Origin: Ophiodon elongatus
Lineage: Eukaryota > Chordata > Actinopteri > Perciformes > Hexagrammidae
Length of the DNA: 64,000 bases
Reading direction: 5' to 3'
Assembly (NCBI GenBank): GCA_016806645.1
Contig: JACSYO010002159.1
Location: 13,185,327-13,249,326, forward strand
In this document: in pieces, positions 44,101 through 56,746 of the stretch
How positions within the stretch are numbered: the stretch's first letter is position 1
Layout of the letters: every line of letters starts with the position of its first letter
Notes under the pieces: generated by a model
Told to the model about the DNA's origin: nothing
Database searches by the model: none
What the model saw: only the letters and a program-made list of their open reading frames with translations
Position numbers and translations under genes: made by a program

Positions 44101-45599
44101 TTTTCAGGCTACTTCCCAGGTGCCAGTGTGTGTGATTGTAATGTGAGGCAGCCAGCAGCCGTAAAAGAGCATGTGTGCTCTGAATGGTGATGATGTGAGG
44201 GAGATGTGATGAGCGCTTTGTGCTCGCTGAATGGCAGTGATGAGCCACAATAAGTCACTGCGATCTAACCATCTTAGAGACAGAAAAAAGGCAGATTAAA
44301 TTAGATCTGATGCACATATGGGAGGCAGAGGACAATAAAAACTGGATACGACATGCTAATGTGTGCTAATTACCACCCCAAGGATGCAAAATGGTTAACT
44401 TAATGCTAACCATAGTTTTTATTGTATTATTACGGCAGTTGTTCCCTTATCATGACCTCCATTTCATGTATGTCTTTGCAAGATGGACACTGTAGCTCAC
44501 TATATTGTTTATGCTTGGTGCCAAAGAGAGGAAGTGGTCTCTGCATGGCTTCAAACAATACATTGTTTAGTTTATCAAATAACGCAGGTCATGGCCCTCA
44601 TATGTATCGTAGATCTGTTTGCCACCATGTGAGCTACACTATTGTTGTCCTTAAAATGAAGTTACTCATAGGTTCCTCCTGGCAGCCCTTACTGTTGCAA
44701 ACAGGGACTCAATAGAGATTAAGACATTGAGTCTGAGAGGGAATGAAGCATAAAGTGAAGTTTCTCAAATTTTGTAAATAATGATGTTTTTTTGGTCTTA
44801 CAAATAAATTCACAAACATTAGCCATTTTCTAGATACTCATGCTACAAAGCACGTTATTTATTGTGGTTGTCACGTGACACTGACAGCCAATGATAACCG
44901 TGTTCTGCAACCGCACAGCGTGTCGTCTTTTTACACACCACCGACCAATCATCTGGCTCAAGTCAACCACAATAAGAGAGGACACCAGGTCTTAAATTCT
45001 TCAAAATAAAAGCGTAAAGTTTATAGCAGGTATAAAGCAGCTGTGTAGAAAGTCTACGATACACATATACATACATGTAAATACTGAACAGGACTGAAGT
45101 TAAATACAATTGCCAATAATGAAAGCGTGCCTCACTGAAATAATCACACTCTTTTTTGTTCACTTTCGATTTTTTTTTCTATTAAACAGCGAAAATCTCT
45201 TTTTGTTTATATTTGTAGTTACTGTGGTCTCCATGCACTTTGGTTATAATATTAGTAAAAAACAATTGCACACTGCAGTCCGTCGTTGCATTTAGTGGCA
45301 TTCTTCAAGCATGTTTGTGAATTGTCTTCAATGTATTCACTAATTATTGGATGGGTGATAGGCCTATTTTCTTCCCATCAATATACATTTGCTTTGCTTT
45401 TATCTCACAATATATTCATTAACATGACCCCATAATTTGGTGCTTTGAGTGAAAATCACACATTTTAAAGACTATGTAAACATGTTTTTGTTTACGCATA
45501 CACATAAATAAACATTTGTTATGGTAGAGGGTAAAGTTTGCCTCCAAAATCTGGGCTCAGCACTCAATATTTAGGCTACCTGTTCATCAATTGTTTCAG
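41137..45599. other. Intergenic region, no gene seen
   Basis: No open frame here has coding character or resembles a known protein. A (GA)n run lies at 42564-42584. A GC-richer island at about 43915-44200 stands out from AT-rich surroundings but has no splice-bounded exon I can support. Confidence 0.6.
44859..44975. promoter_or_regulatory. 12-bp perfect inverted repeat enclosing E-box and CCAAT motifs
   Basis: TTATTGTGGTTG (44859-44870) and its exact complement CAACCACAATAA (44964-44975) enclose 93 bp. Inside are a CACGTG E-box near 44873 and two CCAAT motifs near 44887 and 44945. It could be a small inverted-repeat element or a regulatory module. Confidence 0.4.
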
Positions 45600-45943
45600 G
45601 CGACGCTCTCACCAATGCGGCTTTAATTTTGAAATACGGCGCCGGAAGTCTTGCTGTGATCCCCCACCACCTTGACAGGTGTGGGGCTCGACATGCTCTG
45701 GTTGTAGTACCGTCCGGCGGACGGCGCACTGCTGGCGGCTCCACACGGCAGGTGCTCCCCTCCGCTCACGCTCCCCGTCCTCACGATGCCGCTGATAATG
45801 TGCTCGCCGCCGCCGCCGCGTCGGGCGCGTGCCTCTGATCGTGATGGCAGATCGATCGTTTAGATCAGAGAGGGGAATTTACCTCCAGCGACCCGAGTAC
45901 AGAGGCGGATAACTGCACGGCGGATCGGGCTACACGTTGGACG
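45600..45943 (+). promoter_or_regulatory. trmt9b: CpG-rich putative promoter and first exon of TRMT9B
   Basis: An abrupt GC- and CpG-rich stretch with CGG/CGC runs in AT-rich surroundings ends at a consensus donor (GGACG then GTAAGAG, 45944). No good coding frame is present, so I read it as a 5' untranslated exon. Linking it to TRMT9B, 3.3 kb downstream on the same strand, is inference. Confidence 0.5.
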
Positions 45944-48900
45944 GTAAGAGGCTTTGCGTTGCTGATGGGTCATTAGGATGCAGCAGACAGAGGAGGTGCA
46001 AATATTCACACGATTGTTGCATTAATGGCAGGATGGGAGTTGCATTTTGGTTGGTTAATGTCTAAAATCTGACCTTGGTCATATATATATATATATATAT
46101 ATATTTTTAATCTAGATTTTAATTCATTCATTTAAACAACTTTGATGGGACATAAAGTAGTAGCCCGTATGAAGGGCATGTCTGATATCCATACCTAAAT
46201 TTAAATACATTTGGCTGTACTTTGGAATACCTTTCAAAGCCGATGTAATTAACATAAAACAATGATTTTGATTTAATTAAGTTGCACTTTGTCTGTCCAA
46301 TGACTGTGCTCTCTGTAGCCTATGAATACCATAACTCAATATTGTCTGCGTGCATATTACCTTGTATATGTCCTATTGCAGTGTGGGAACAATATGTGCT
46401 CCCTGCAGTGGAGGGAGTCTAAGTTTAGCAGACTACCTCTCTCCACATGTTGATGTTGAGTCATTACCTGCTGGCACACTTGATGGGTAAACCTGTTCCC
46501 TGTGGTTCCTCTTCATGCAGCGGTTAGTGTCAGCTGGCAGCATGACTGTGCAGCCCTATCTGTTCATAATAACACCAATAATCTCATCAAAGTATTGCTG
46601 AGGACCTGAGGACTCCATTATCCAGGAACATTTTGTTCGAAGTTAGATGTGTGCAGAACTGTACAACTTCAAAGGCAAGCCCACTGCTTATATTGTGAGC
46701 TATAACCTCTATGTGGTGTGACAAAAATATATGTTTCTTATGGAACATATTTTGATATGTGGAGATTCATCAGAGATGGTAAATAAAAAAAAAAAAAAGC
46801 AAAGTCTATAAGTATTGACAGATTTGATCTCCATCCAGTGAATGTCCTCTACCTCGGACAAATCTGTGTGCCAGACATTACCTCGGCCCTCTTGATTTAA
46901 TTTGAGTTCCCATTGTCAGTCAGAGGCAGTGCTCTGAGGCTCCCTAGCTGCCTGTTACATAATATCAGCCAAGGACTGTCACAGTTTACTGAGCAGACGT
47001 GGTGGTGGTGGTGGTGGTGGTGGTGGTGGTGGGGGGGCGGGGGGGACTCGGGACTCGGGTGAAATTGAGAGCTGACAATACTGAAGGAGGCCAGGTTTAC
47101 AACGTTACATAAGAGATGTTTTCCTTCCACTTGGCTGGTAGGATGCAGATGATGGTGGTCCAGAAATAGGTCTGAGTGAAGGAAAGGGGGATGCTGCGCA
47201 CACTGTATTTACCAACGGAGGAGAGCACAATCAAGCCTGGTAATGCACTGTGAGGGGACGGGTCTGGCTGTTTTAGAGAGAGGAATATCATTTTCATACA
47301 GCACAGGCTGGCCTCTGTTACTTATATGCTGCCGTTAATGTTGCCAGTCATTTTCATTGTGTACAGGGGTGCACACAAGGGGTCACCAGACAATATTACA
47401 TTCAAGGACATACCAGTGTAATGTCTTTTAAGAGAGGTGGGGGGGGGGGGCAGCAATGTCTAATAGCTTTCCTTCTGGATAACCCCATCAGCAAAGTGCA
47501 CTGTGGCCGTACATGGTTCATTAGGTTGCGTCTGTGTTAGATTTGTTGTTGTGAATTTCTTAACAGGCAGACATAAAACATAAAACAGAGGTAGATGTCG
47601 ACTGGAAGGACGGTCTAAACTCCTAAATTTGGTGCTATCTAATAGAACACTAAAGCCATTAAAGGCAGATTTTCACACTGTGGATGAAGCTGGATGTGGA
47701 CGGAGGGGGAAGTGGATCGCAATTAAATATTTAATAATGACATATTTTCAGTGCTTATTGATTTTGCAACATATGCCGGCTGTATGATGGCAGTGACATA
47801 CGATACGTGCTGGTGTGGGTTGACATTAATAACTTCCATCCATCATATGTAATTCAAAAAGACAAATGAGCTGTACATCACACAGAGCAGAAAATCCCCT
47901 TCCTAAGAAAGCAGCAAATGCACCCACGTTGTTTGTGCACTCATTTTGCACCGTGATTTATTGATGATGTGTTGCTTAATATCAGTGTCTGTACCAATCG
48001 GATGTTGAATGTAGACAAAGACAGAGGGCTTACTTCTCCTCTGGCCTTAGTCAATTGTTAGAAAGAAAACCTTTTAGCTATTACCACATATAAAATGGTA
48101 TTTTCCTCATCAATTGCAGACATAATTAACTTTTTTAGGAGCTAAGTTGGAGATATGCAGTCCACAAAAGATGATGAAAGCAAGATATTATTCATACGCT
48201 GCAAAGGTTTTTGCGAAAAGGACGCTCTGAAAGATGAGATTACTACAGTTGGATTCAATTTTTTGTCTTTGGAAACTTTTTGATGTAAACGAGAAGCCTG
48301 CATGTTGAGATCTATTCTTTGTTATTCTCACAAATTCTAAGAATTTAATTTCTCAGTAATCCTCAATTTACAAAAAAACAATAACTGCGGCGTGACCATG
48401 AAAGTAGGAACAATTATGCATGAAATGAAAAGAAACATCTTTTTTATTTGTCAAACAGAAACAACCTCAACGAAAGCTGTAACACAGTTTAGATATAACA
48501 TAACTATGTCAGTTATGCAGTGCTGCCAGATGATGGAAAATAATGTAATCAGACTGAAAATCCATACACATATATATTAGTTTTGAAAGTCCTCCTCACA
48601 ATCAATGAGGCTCAGCGTTGATGAAAGGCAGTGAATATGTGACACCGAATGAAATATTATAATACATAAAACCATCTTGCAAACACAGTGTAGAACATAG
48701 CTCATGAAAATCTTGTGACGGGGACTTTACCCAAAACATCATTTGATGATGTTTGTTTTGCACCTTGTCGCCAGCAAAGCTGATTTATGAGTTGACCTTT
48801 TGCTTCTGCATCACGGCAAAAACAATTTGACACGGTTGCCGTGGAAATGGAGCTGCTGATTGCTCTGTGAGATGGGGACTGCTGCCTCGCTGTCACCTTG

Positions 48901-49274
48901 TTGGTTCATTTATGATGAACCCCCCCCACCACCACCACCACCACCACCACCCCGATTGATGACAGATTAAACATGACTTTTTTTTATTCATAGTGCTAAA
49001 GATCAGTGTGTCCTTCCAGAGGACTGCGGCAGGCTGGATGTGCGAGGAGTGACTGATCATGACCGCAGCGGGTACTTCAAGTACAAAGTGGAGGGTTTGG
49101 TGTTGAATTACCGCCACTGCCCGTTTGAGTGTGTCTCTCCTGGTTAAGGGGTCCTCTGTGCTGTTCTCTTCAGGGGGTCCACATTGCTATGTGTTATTCT
49201 CCTAATGGACTATAGTGAACGTTTGATGGATTTATCGTTTGGAAACAAGCAGTCACATGTGTTTGTCCCAGCAG
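45944..49274 (+). other. Putative TRMT9B intron 1 with microsatellites
   Basis: No exon recognised. Simple repeats: (AT)n at 46081-46104, (GGT)n at 46999-47031 followed by a G run, poly-G at 47439-47450, and (CCA)n at 48927-48950. The stretch 48995-49145 is less AT-rich but shows no supportable exon. Confidence 0.5.
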
Positions 49275-49317
49275 GCATGACACTGTGAGGTCGCTGCATG
49301 AGGCAGCCTGGACGGGC

Positions 49318-51211
49318 ATGATGGAGGAGGCTGCCAGTCGGCTCGAGAGAGACCATGTGCACAGTGTCTACGACAAGATCGCTCCATATTTCAACGACAG
49401 CCGCTATAAAGCCTGGCCGAAGGTCCGCCAGTTCCTGCTGGACCTGCAGCCGGGGAGCATCGTGGCTGACATTGGTGGGTGTCCCCCCCCCTCCAGCGGC
49501 GATGTGGTCGTGGCCATCCCACGACACTTGATCATTAATACATTGTTGTTGTTTTTTTGTTTTTTTTTACATTTATGGAAACACAATAAGTCATTTCAAA
49601 CATAATCAGACCACTTCATTCCTAATTAGTCACAAGTGTTGCAGCTGATTGCCCTGTCCTTGGCAGGTTGTGGCAATGGCAAGTATCTCCACATCAACAA
49701 GGAGGTGTTCAAGCTGGGGTGCGATGTTTGTCACCCCTTGGTGGACTTTGCCTGGAGCCAAGGACACGAGGTCCAGATGTGCGACGGGCTGCATTTGCCT
49801 TACAGAGACGGCTGCTTCGACGCTGTGCTCTCCATTGCAGGTAATGGACAAACACACACGCGGCAGAAAGGAGGGTTTGATGCTGTTGACTCCTCCCATT
49901 CGGGAACAAATTGCTCCCTTCATATGCATGAGGCCACACTGCTGTGGCTGCCGTTTGCCTCAAATTAAATGAACTCATAACAACGATAAACATCAGTATA
50001 CCACAGGCTTGTGTTGCCTAGCCACCGGTGTGAAGTAATGAATGTGTCCTCCAACAAAAGAGTGCAATTAGGAGCAAAGGCGACAGCAGACGCCCACATT
50101 ATTAATTTGTGTTATGCGCCACACACACATTATGGCGTACGTAATGTGTTTTGTTGAACGCAAGTGCTGAGTGTGACTTGGCATCATAATTAAATCGATG
50201 CCTACTCATCGTCCTACTTTATTCTGACAAATGAATGCTTTTGTCCCAGTCATCCATCATTTGTCCACCAAAGAGCGTCGTATTCGAGCAATAAAGGAGA
50301 TGGCTCGCACGCTGCGAGTGGGTGGACGCATCATGATCTACGTGTGGGCCATGGAGCAGAAACGTCGCAAGTTTGAGAAACAGGACATCTTCGTTCCCTG
50401 GAACCCCAACCTTCTCTCGCCCTCCGGCTTCACCGGGGAGCACGCCAAACCCAGAAGGAGGGCCACAGCTCAGAGTGTGAGCGACGCCATCGACAACGCT
50501 GACAAGCACAGGAAGGTTCGAAGCACATCCTCTGTGGCGGACGAGGAGGAGGATCTGACCAGCACCACGCCGCGGCAGAGCACACAGAGACTGTGGTTCT
50601 TCTCCAGGTCCCTGGATTCTGTGTTTGACTTTGGAAGCTTAGCCATCTCCCGGTCGACCTCCAGAGACCTGAGCACTTTATCGTCACCCTCGGGTGAAAA
50701 CGAGGGGAGCAAGGCCAGCCAGCGCGGGAGAGGGCGGGGCCTCATCAAACAGGTGTCGAGCTTCTTTTCCCCGTCGCCTGTGATCGGATCAGAGGAGGAC
50801 GTCTTTGACTCCGTCACCGACCTGCACAAGGGACAAGATGATCCTGGAGGCAACAACAACAACAACACCACCGGCACACAGAACCAGAGTGTCTCAGTAT
50901 CTTTAGCCCGGGAGTGTGGCTCTCTGGCCCTGCCGGATCTCGTCCCTTTCCAGAAGGAGCACCTGAAGCAGTCTGGAGATGAAAGAGAAGGAGGGCTGCT
51001 GGGAAAAGAGCAACAGGAAAGCACAAGGAGTCCTCAGGGGAGCGAGGGGCAGGTGGAGGGCTCCTGCCTGAGGTACTATCACGTCTTCAGGGAGGGAGAA
51101 CTAGCAGAGCTGATAGAGAGTCATGTTGAAGAGCTTCATGTCAAACACACCTACTTTGATCATGCCAACTGGTGTGTGGTGGCAGAGAAAGTTCGGTTAT
51201 GGAAAATATGA
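49318..51211 (+). CDS. trmt9b: TRMT9B, Trm9/ABH8-type methyltransferase-like protein
   Basis: Exons 49318-49474 (exon begins about 49275), 49667-49840 and 50250-51211 give 430 residues in frame. The start is the MMEEAASRLE methionine pair, matching the human KIAA1456/TRMT9B start. A Rossmann-fold SAM-binding motif I, VADIGCGNGKY (about residues 49-59), is split by intron 1. Later motifs include AVIHHLSTKERRIRAIKEMA and MIYVWAMEQ. A long Ser/Thr/acidic insertion follows, with an Asn run near 50851-50866, before a conserved C-terminal block (RYYHVFREGEL, NWCVVAEK) typical of the Trm9 family. Yeast Trm9 methylates the wobble uridine side chain of tRNA; catalytic activity of TRMT9B itself is debated. 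In human it is on chromosome 8p, away from BRCA2. Confidence 0.94.
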
Positions 51212-52029
51212 TTTTAACTTGTTTTGATTTTATTGTTTTGCATCTACTCTGCCTCAAATTTTAGCACTGAATCACGCATTTGATGATAATGCCATTCTTG
51301 TAACTGAAAAGTGAATTTACAGATACAGTAGCCATTGTTGAAAGTACACTAAACTACTCCTTTGCTGCAATTCTCTACTTAACTGTTGGTGTAATTTAAT
51401 AGTTGCTGGTAGTCCAAGAGCCAGCTGTGTGACGGACCTTTCCATATCTAGCATTAAATACCATTTTAGATGGTTTCATTGTAATGGTTTTGCATTAGAG
51501 GATGGAGGTGTTCAACAATGGCCATCGTTGTATACTATACTACATTTTTATTATATTTATTCTATGTCAATACATGAAACCAACAAGCTGTATCCACATG
51601 TCCAGTGTGTGTTACCAAGCATTAGTTTTTATTACCAAACCACAGCGAGCTCCAGCACCACTAATGATTTTAACTCTTTTTAAAAGAGCATTTCTGCACG
51701 AGAGATTTTAAGAAATGCAGCGTTTCTCTCTTTGGACTTTTAATATTTGCCAAAGAGGAATTTGTGGGAATACAGTACGTTCTTCCACCTGCTCTTAAAT
51801 GTTTTGATGCGCTGATTACAGTGTACAATCCTTACTTAATTCATAGTTTTACATGTTCCTTGACTCTTGAATATGAGCTAAAGTATCTGTTATGGACTGC
51901 TTGGTGGAACTCTGCTCTTGTGTTATCTCTCATAACACGATCATAAGAGCTCAAAGTTGTGCAGAATATCTTCCAAAGCATTTGTGCATCTGCATTGTTT
52001 TCTCCAAGTTTCCTCACAGAACGTGCTGC

Positions 52030-52167
<138 letters not shown>

Positions 52168-52234
52168 TTGATGTTTGTCATAGTTGTATACAGTCTTGTG
52201 TTGAAGTAACAAATACACTGCCTCATATACTGTG

Positions 52235-52370
52235 AATAAACATTGCACTGTACCACAAATGTCGCTGCTTGATGTTGGTGAATGACATAAAAAGATGACA
52301 CTGGTACCTTTATGTCTTATGTGACCTGATGTAAATACTTCTGAGTTTGAATTTGTTTTTCTTTAATAAA
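52235..52370 (+). terminator. trmt9b: TRMT9B poly(A) signals
   Basis: AATAAA at 52235-52240 and again at 52365-52370; the second is followed by a T/GT-rich stretch (TTTTTGTTCATGAGTTTTTGTTG). The 3' UTR would be about 1.0-1.2 kb. Confidence 0.7.
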
Positions 52371-52479
52371 TATTTTTGTTCATGAGTTTTTGTTGTGCTG
52401 CATTTACTGTCATGAATGATACCTGTAATAATTTGGAAGATGTCACAACCACAACCTGTATAGGTTCAATAACAGAATG

Positions 52480-52485
52480 TTTATT
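52480..52485 (-). terminator. Deacetylase gene poly(A) signal
   Basis: TTTATT on the plus strand, AATAAA on the minus strand, about 475 bp after the deacetylase stop. The two convergent transcripts would end within about 100 bp of each other. Confidence 0.5.
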
Positions 52486-52958
52486 AGTTACACAGACAGT
52501 TGCTACTATAGAAGAACTGATATCTTGATGAGGTAAACAGGAAGTTAAATCACTCTTCAGCCAAAACATACCACATACTGTATTAGAGTCACTTGCGTGA
52601 CCATGACAAGTGACTTCCCAAATTAAAATATCCCGAGTAGAGCTCAGATACTCAGAGCAGATGGTAGAATCTGGTAGGAATGAATAGTCTCCAATATCTT
52701 TTTCAGAATTCTTTACTAAAAAGTAAAGCTGTTGCATGTACAGAACAGACAAATATACAGTATATAAAACAAGTATTGATTCATATAATGTAGCATTACC
52801 AGTTTTAAAAATTATTCCTAAATATAAATATCAGCTCCTGAAGATCAAGTACCGGTTTGGCTCTGAGGCTCCTCTTGATTTAAGACATCACGGTTTCATA
52901 TTCCAAACTCCCTCCACACCTGAAATATGAAGAACATTAATGCAATATCCACTTTTGT

Positions 52959-54955
52959 TCACTGAAACAGTTGACATGTAAACACTTTAGTATGAAAAAG
53001 CCTCAGCCAACATCTGGCTTTAGCCGTCCTGAGCACCTGAGTTGCTGCTCTGTGAACGATGGAGTGTCTGACGGCCAGTTGGTCGATGTCTCTGGAGTAT
53101 CCTCCTCCGATAACGGCAGCAAGAGGAACACCTCTGCTCAGCACGGTCTTCATCACGTACAGATCTCTCTGATACAGCCCTAGCAGATACGCACAGTCAT
53201 TAAAAATAGTCGTGAAACGACTTGTAGGTGGAGATACTCGGTGGGTCAAATCTACCAGTCACCTTGGTCAGTCAGACGGAGCCGCCCGAGTTCATCCTCC
53301 CAATGAGGGTCCACACCCGCGTCATACAGGACCAGGTCTGGACGGAAGGTCTCCAGCAGCCGGGGCAGGTGGGCCTCCACTGTAGAGAACATCAGACATG
53401 GAAGTCAGTTCATGGAAACACACTCTTCATTCAGCACTTCATTCAGCGTGTTCATTTTAAGCCTCTTTTAAAAACAGCTGAGAGAAAAAAGAAACAAATG
53501 TCAACTTAGAACTTTGAACACAGCAGCACCTATCTGGATCTTAACTTTGAACACATATTACAATGATTATTATTATTTTATTAGTATGGCCTGTGTGAAC
53601 TTGCCCGTGGAGAGGTACTCCTTGTCTTCCAGCCCATCCTCCACGCTGACATCTAGGTCACTCTGTTGTTTACGGAGGGGGAAGTTTTTCCCACAATGCA
53701 CAGAAAATGTAAACACACACGGCTCCTCTTTGAAAATGAAAGCGGTGCCGTCGCCCTGTTGGGTGCGAGAGATGAAAGGTTTACCCCCGGCATAAAGCTG
53801 AGCCGCTCGTAGGAACAGAGAATGACATATTGGCCGGACATCAAAAGTAGCAGAGACAAGTTCACGCCACCTGATGCACATCGAGATCCACGATCAGGAC
53901 CTTCCTTTTGGGCGAGGAGCTGCCCATCAGGTATTTGGCTGCAACGGCCAAGTCATTGAGGAGACAAAACCCTGAACCGTAGCTTGGAAAGGCATGGTGG
54001 GTTCCTCCCGCCGTGCTGCAGGCCAGACCCCTCTGCAGAGCTGCTTCAGCAGCTAGAAGAGTCCCACCTGTCAGCGGCGGAGAAGGCGACATGTCACGTG
54101 TGATCTCTCCGGGCCATTCGGCTGCTCCATCGCCCACAGGTGTTCCTCTCACCTGCTTCATATCGACAGCGTCTCACTACACCTTCACTCCAGGGGAAAC
54201 CTGTCCTCCTTTGTTCTTGCTCGTTTATTTTCCCACTCAGGAAGTTATTAAGGTATTCCTCAGTGTGCACACCGCTGAGTAAATCTTTAGAGGCAATTTC
54301 AGGGACCCACACCTACTGTGAAGAACGGAAAATCTCATTAGCAGGAAAATGTCAGAAAATAAGTGCCGTCAATGGAAACAATAATTTGTACTAATAAATC
54401 TATCAGCACCGTTTTCATTGCTATAAAAAAAAAACACACATTGTACAAGCACCCTGGGTGACATCTTTAAATGTTTTGTCAAAATTACTTTAATATCAGA
54501 TCTATTTATATTTGGTGACACTTCCGCACAAAACAATATTCAGAGTCCCAATATGAATGAGTCGCTCACCTGTTTCTCTGTAATGACTTGGTCTTTGATT
54601 AAATGATGTAGAACCCGGGGGAACTTGCCCATGGGGAACCTGTGTCCGGGTGGGAGGTCGCACACATACCTGCTGTGATGAACTATCGGAAGTGCGCTGG
54701 ATTCACGTTTCACCTGCAAGGTGAAGAGGCTCACTGCAAGGTCGGTCTGAACGCGAGTCACTGCGTTTGGAATAGACTCAATGAATGTGAAGAGCTTACT
54801 GGTTCAGAGTGGCGACATCTGCAGGCGCTCAGCGCTGCGCCCACCAGACGTCCCGCTTTTACGCGAGGGCTGGTGGACCACGTCAGTGTGACGCGGGCCA
54901 TCGCTCTCACTGACGGAGATCCACCGAAAGACCGGCCGCCACCGAACAGGGACAT
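52959..54955 (-). CDS. Histone-deacetylase-superfamily enzyme (class IV-like)
   Basis: Seven minus-strand exons, 54955-54800, 54713-54570, 54312-54153, 54067-53871, 53755-53605, 53379-53263 and 53179-52959, total 1,146 nt, 381 residues, in frame. It is a single deacetylase domain of the arginase/HDAC fold. Active-site features are intact: tandem histidines GGTHHAF (H177, H178), zinc ligands in DLDVHQGDG (D216, H218) and YDAGVD (D293), and the transition-state tyrosine in GGGY (Y336). THHAF and HQGDGTA look more like bacterial and plant class IV enzymes than HDAC1-10; human HDAC11 is the nearest mammalian relative I can compare. It may be the fish enzyme some authors call HDAC12 (memory only). 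The first exon is basic and Arg/Ser/Ala-rich, as in mitochondrial targeting peptides. Intron 5 has a GC donor (GCAAGT). The substrate is unknown. Confidence 0.88.
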
Positions 54956-55235
54956 GTTACATATGATGCAGTCTGATGTTATGAAACGGGACCGTGGACG
55001 TCCCGTTGGCCGGCGGATGTCTCACCACCGTGTTCGTCCTCTCTCCCGCCATCTGCTGTGATGGAGGGAAAACCACACGCAGCGTGCTGGTGGGTTCCAC
55101 GGTGGATCGTCACCATCTACCGATGTAAGGTGAACACTGCAGATGTACAACATGGTGGTGAAAATAAGTGAAAGTGAAGGGAGAAAAAAAAGGTGAAAAA
55201 TGAGTCGGACTCAGATCTTTCATGCTTTCATCTCC
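54956..55235 (-). promoter_or_regulatory. Probable promoter/5' UTR of the deacetylase gene
   Basis: GC-rich sequence immediately upstream of the start codon on the minus strand. No TATA box or precise start site is recognised. Confidence 0.35.
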
Positions 55236-55650
55236 TCAGGAAGGCAAGGCAACTTTATCTGTGTAACATATGTCAAACAGCAGGGCAATGCAACGTGATT
55301 TACAGGGTAATAAAATACAGTGACGGTAAAAGTTTTACAATTTTCAAAGTGTAACAGTAGTTAGTTACACTTTGTGAGTCATTAAAGTAGCGTAGTATAG
55401 TTTAAATCAAGTAAAAATAAAAAGAGGATACTTTTTAAAATCCTTACTGGGTAGTTGGCTGTGTAAAGTAGATGTGTTTTTAGCTTTGGCTTAAAAGTGG
55501 CCAGAGTTGGTCCATGCGTTTTAGTCCTTGGTGTCCTAAGGGTTATAGGGGTTCATATGGCACAGGAATATCACAGATGTATTTTTGGGCGCTGAGCCAC
55601 AGAGTGATAGACGAGCAGCAAGATTCTGAATGCAGGAATGCATCACATTT
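55236..55650. repeat. Degraded interspersed repeat (teleost TTTATTTGTATAGCAC-type)
   Basis: It begins with AAGGCAAGGCAACTTTATCT and runs through AGCAGGGCAATGCAACGTGATTTACA to a segment about a tracked 'gcactgagccac...agcaagattctgaat' tail. This resembles an old copy of a very common percomorph repeat that I know by its consensus start; the class is unassigned. Confidence 0.5.
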
Positions 55651-56746
55651 CTCTTCAGACTACATTAAGTCAGATTCTTACTAAAATTGATGATTTTTTT
55701 GTGACAGTGTGTGATCCTATAAAGTAAATTATCCAGTTTAAAATGTAAAATGGAAAGTACTGACGTATGCTTTTTGTGTTCTAGTAGTATACACAAACAT
55801 AATTTTCAATCAATAATTTACAAAAATTGTGATTTTCTTCATACTGGAGTGTGAAAAGCATCCCCTGAACTTAAACTGTGGCATAAAGGCTCAGCAATAG
55901 AACTGCATCACGAAATGTAAATGCCAATTTCTATTTAATGATCTGTTTCTATTCACAGCCCACCGAGGCATTACGCCTTACATCAAGCCGTGCTTTCTGT
56001 TCCAAGTATTCCTTATTGGAACAAATGACAGGTTTGAATTTCTAGAACATAGAAAAATCAGTAGTCAATTTGACAGCGAGTTGTGGCCAAGGTGGTTCAT
56101 CACAGGATCATTTATTGTGTCACTGAAATCATGTCCCACTCAGAGCCTTCACTGTCCACTCACGTCGTGGTCCAGTTTCAAGTGACAGAGAACTCTGCCT
56201 AAGGGTAAGTGACGTAATGCAAATAATTCACTTGCATTTTACAAATTCACAAAATTGTCAATTGCATTTTGACCTTTTGGTGCTTTTTATGGTTGAAAAT
56301 TTGATGGTTTTTGTTAGCTAGAAAATGCCATAGTGTCCTTATCACTGTAATGATCTGTGATTAGCTACTTTTGGGGCTGGTTTTGGCTCTCCCATCTGTC
56401 GCTGTTTTACATTGCTAGCAGGCAGCTCAAGGCACTGTCTGGCGTACTTTCGGCTGTGTGTGTAGCTGTATAAAGAGTCTGGTGAATGGGGATTAGTGCA
56501 GCCCCCACTGGGTAGGGCTAGTGTGCTCACGGGCAGATGAGAATCTGCCAGATAAGAAAAAATAGATGAGCATGGCCCCAGGTGCACAGGAAAAATCTCA
56601 TAATAGAGAGAGGGGATTAGGGAGCTGAAATCGATTACAGACTTCAGCCTTGTTAAAAAGGCAATTGAACTAGGGAGAGAGGAAGGAAGGGACTCTCTGA
56701 AAGACTCCAGTATATCCTGACAGAAACATTGTTTGCTTAGTGCAAT

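Noticed and set aside
43912..44190. 92-codon plus-strand frame in a GC-richer patch
   Set aside because: No homology or splice support; the patch may be regulatory but nothing specific is visible.
45629..45838. Ala/Arg-rich plus-strand frame in the CpG island
   Set aside because: GC-rich sequence gives chance open frames; better explained as an untranslated first exon or promoter.
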